Below are positions 62,817-64,000 of a DNA stretch of 64,000 bases, piece after piece. The first letter of the stretch is position 1. Every line of letters begins with the position of its first letter. Where the stretch lies: NCBI GenBank assembly GCA_947452005.1, contig CANGBC010000002.1, forward strand, positions 1 to 64,000. The letters are read 5' to 3'. The stretch is from Beijerinckiaceae bacterium (GTDB taxonomy: Bacteria > Pseudomonadota > Alphaproteobacteria > Rhizobiales > Beijerinckiaceae). The translations under genes were made by a program, and so were the position numbers. The notes beneath the pieces are model-generated. The model had not been told where the DNA came from. It saw only the letters and a program-made list of their open reading frames with translations, and ran no database searches.

Positions 62817-64000
62817 TCAGGCGCCGGCGTACAGCAGACGGGCGCGGATTGTGCCCTCGACTGCTTTCATTTCTTCCAGCACGGCCTCGGCATCGCCACC
62901 GCAACCATCGGCTTCCATGACGACATAACCCAGGTCACCCTCGGTCTGCAGATATTGCGCTGCAATATTTACCCCGTGACGCGAGAAGACCTGGTTGAGA
63001 CGGTTCATCACGCCGGGCACATTCTTGTGCACATGGATGAAGCGTGTGCCCTGCGCGCGCGACGACAATTGCACCTGCGGGAAATTCACCGCGCCAACTG
63101 TAGAGCCGGAATCGGAATAATCGACGAGCTTGCGCGCCACTTCCGCACCGATGCGTTCCTGGGCTTCCTCCGTCGAGCCGCCGATGTGCGGCGTCAGAAT
63201 GACATTCGACAGACCCTGAATCGGCGTCACAAATTTTTCGCTGTTGGACGCGGGTTCCACCGGGAACACGTCAACCGCTGCACCCGCCAGATGTCCGCTT
63301 TTCAAAGCGGCTGCCAGCGCGTCGAGATCAACGACAGTGCCGCGTGCATTGTTGATGAAATGCGCGCCCTTTTTCATCTGGGCGAATTGTTCGGCACCCA
63401 TCATGTTAAAGGTCGAGGCATTTTCTGGCACATGCAGAGAGACAACATCTGCCACGCGCAGAAGCTCATTGAGACTTTCGACCGGCTCCGTATTGCCATG
63501 GCGCAGCTTGTCCATGACATCGAAATAAATGACGCGCATGCCCATGGCTTCGGCCAAAGTCGACAGCTGGCTGCCGATATTGCCATAGCCAATAATGCCC
63601 AGCGTCTTGCCGCGCACTTCAATCGAACCCGTGGCTGACTTATCCCAGCCACCTTCATGGGCTGACACAGAGCGCGGGAAGATGCGGCGAAACAGCATGA
63701 CGATTTCGCCAATCACCAGCTCAGCGACCGAGCGTGTGTTGGAGAAAGGCGCGTTGAACACAGGAATGCCGCGCCGATGCGCAGCATCGAGATCGACCTG
63801 ATTGGTGCCCACCGAAAAGCAACCCACTGCAATCAGCTTCTCAGCCTTGGCAAAGACCTCTTCGGTCAATTGCGTGCGCGAGCGAATGCCAATGATGTGC
63901 GTGTTGCGAATGGCTTCATCGAGTTCTTTGCCATCCAGCGCCTTCATCAGGCGTGTGGTGCTCGAATAGCCAGAGCCCATGATGAGCTCAACGGCACTGT
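62817..64000 (-). CDS. serA: D-3-phosphoglycerate dehydrogenase, missing 5' end
   Basis: The reading is open to the window edge, so the N-terminus is outside the window; at least 393 residues are seen. It oxidises 3-phosphoglycerate to 3-phosphohydroxypyruvate, the first step of serine synthesis. The cofactor loop is GIIGYGNIGSQL, the substrate arginine is in HIIGIRSRTQLT, and the catalytic HIGGSTEEAQ is present. A C-terminal ACT domain (about the last 75 residues, FIHVHKNVPGVMNRLNQVFS) suggests serine feedback, as in the E. coli-type short enzyme. A terminator follows. Confidence 0.94.
   Translation of the reverse strand, partial: SAVELIMGSGYSSTTRLMKALDGKELDEAIRNTHIIGIRSRTQLTEEVFAKAEKLIAVGCFSVGTNQVDLDAAHRRGIPVFNAPFSNTRSVAELVIGEIVMLFRRIFPRSVSAHEGGWDKSATGSIEVRGKTLGIIGYGNIGSQLSTLAEAMGMRVIYFDVMDKLRHGNTEPVESLNELLRVADVVSLHVPENASTFNMMGAEQFAQMKKGAHFINNARGTVVDLDALAAALKSGHLAGAAVDVFPVEPASNSEKFVTPIQGLSNVILTPHIGGSTEEAQERIGAEVARKLVDYSDSGSTVGAVNFPQVQLSSRAQGTRFIHVHKNVPGVMNRLNQVFSRHGVNIAAQYLQTEGDLGYVVMEADGCGGDAEAVLEEMKAVEGTIRARLLYAGA

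Overview
The window comes from an alphaproteobacterium, most probably of the order Hyphomicrobiales (Rhizobiales). The strongest evidence is the cell-cycle set chpT, ctrA and sciP within about 5.3 kb, with a fliJ-like gene beside ctrA. An eipA (DUF1134) gene, a pmtA-like phospholipid methyltransferase and several orphan periplasmic binding proteins fit the same group. I cannot name a genus. Most of the sequence is GC-rich; a block at roughly 35-40 kb is visibly poorer in G+C.

Layout. 0-10 kb: 5' end of a mannose-1-phosphate guanylyltransferase gene, prfC, a two-gene RND efflux pump, a PepSY membrane protein, and a circularly permuted ATP-grasp / alpha-E pair. 10-12 kb: thiC behind a clear TPP riboswitch. 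12-23 kb: a catabolic region with an orphan TRAP binding protein, a shikimate dehydrogenase homologue, two tandem class II aldolase-family genes, a two-domain 3-dehydroshikimate dehydratase (quiC), a 4,5-dihydroxyphthalate decarboxylase-like gene, a third class II aldolase-family gene and two cupin proteins. 24-32 kb: an apparent operon of intradiol ring-cleavage dioxygenase, SDR, BKACE (DUF849), MDR reductase and small cupin, followed by a NitT/TauT-type ABC importer with two binding proteins. 32-40 kb: a glycan block with a GT39-type protein carrying an extra membrane sensor-like N-terminus, a GT9 protein, a UDP-glucuronate decarboxylase, an exostosin-radical SAM fusion and two more glycosyltransferase-like genes, ending at tRNA-Glu(CTC). 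40-49 kb: P450, eipA, cysQ, chpT, mntH, ctrA, fliJ, a flippase-like membrane protein and sciP. 49-64 kb: mnmA, pmtA, an AT-richer methyltransferase, tRNA-Met(CAT), an orphan Bug binding protein, then a reverse-strand C4-dicarboxylate block (luxR-type regulator, maeB, dctA, dctB, dctD, pyrC) and the 3' part of serA.

How the genes may work together. AroE-like dehydrogenase and QuiC would take shikimate or quinate intermediates to protocatechuate. The 24-28 kb operon looks like a hydroxyquinol-type ring-cleavage route in which BKACE, rather than a CoA-transferase plus thiolase, would split 3-oxoadipate; this is inference. MaeB, DctA and DctBD form a C4-dicarboxylate uptake and oxidation unit. 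ChpT phosphorylates CtrA and SciP antagonises it, and near-consensus CtrA boxes lie upstream of ctrA and sciP.

The most unusual items are the exostosin-radical SAM fusion (36.2-38.1 kb), the BKACE-containing ring-cleavage operon, and the GT39 protein with a KdpD-like membrane domain. A family of about 85-bp palindromic repeats occurs five times between genes.
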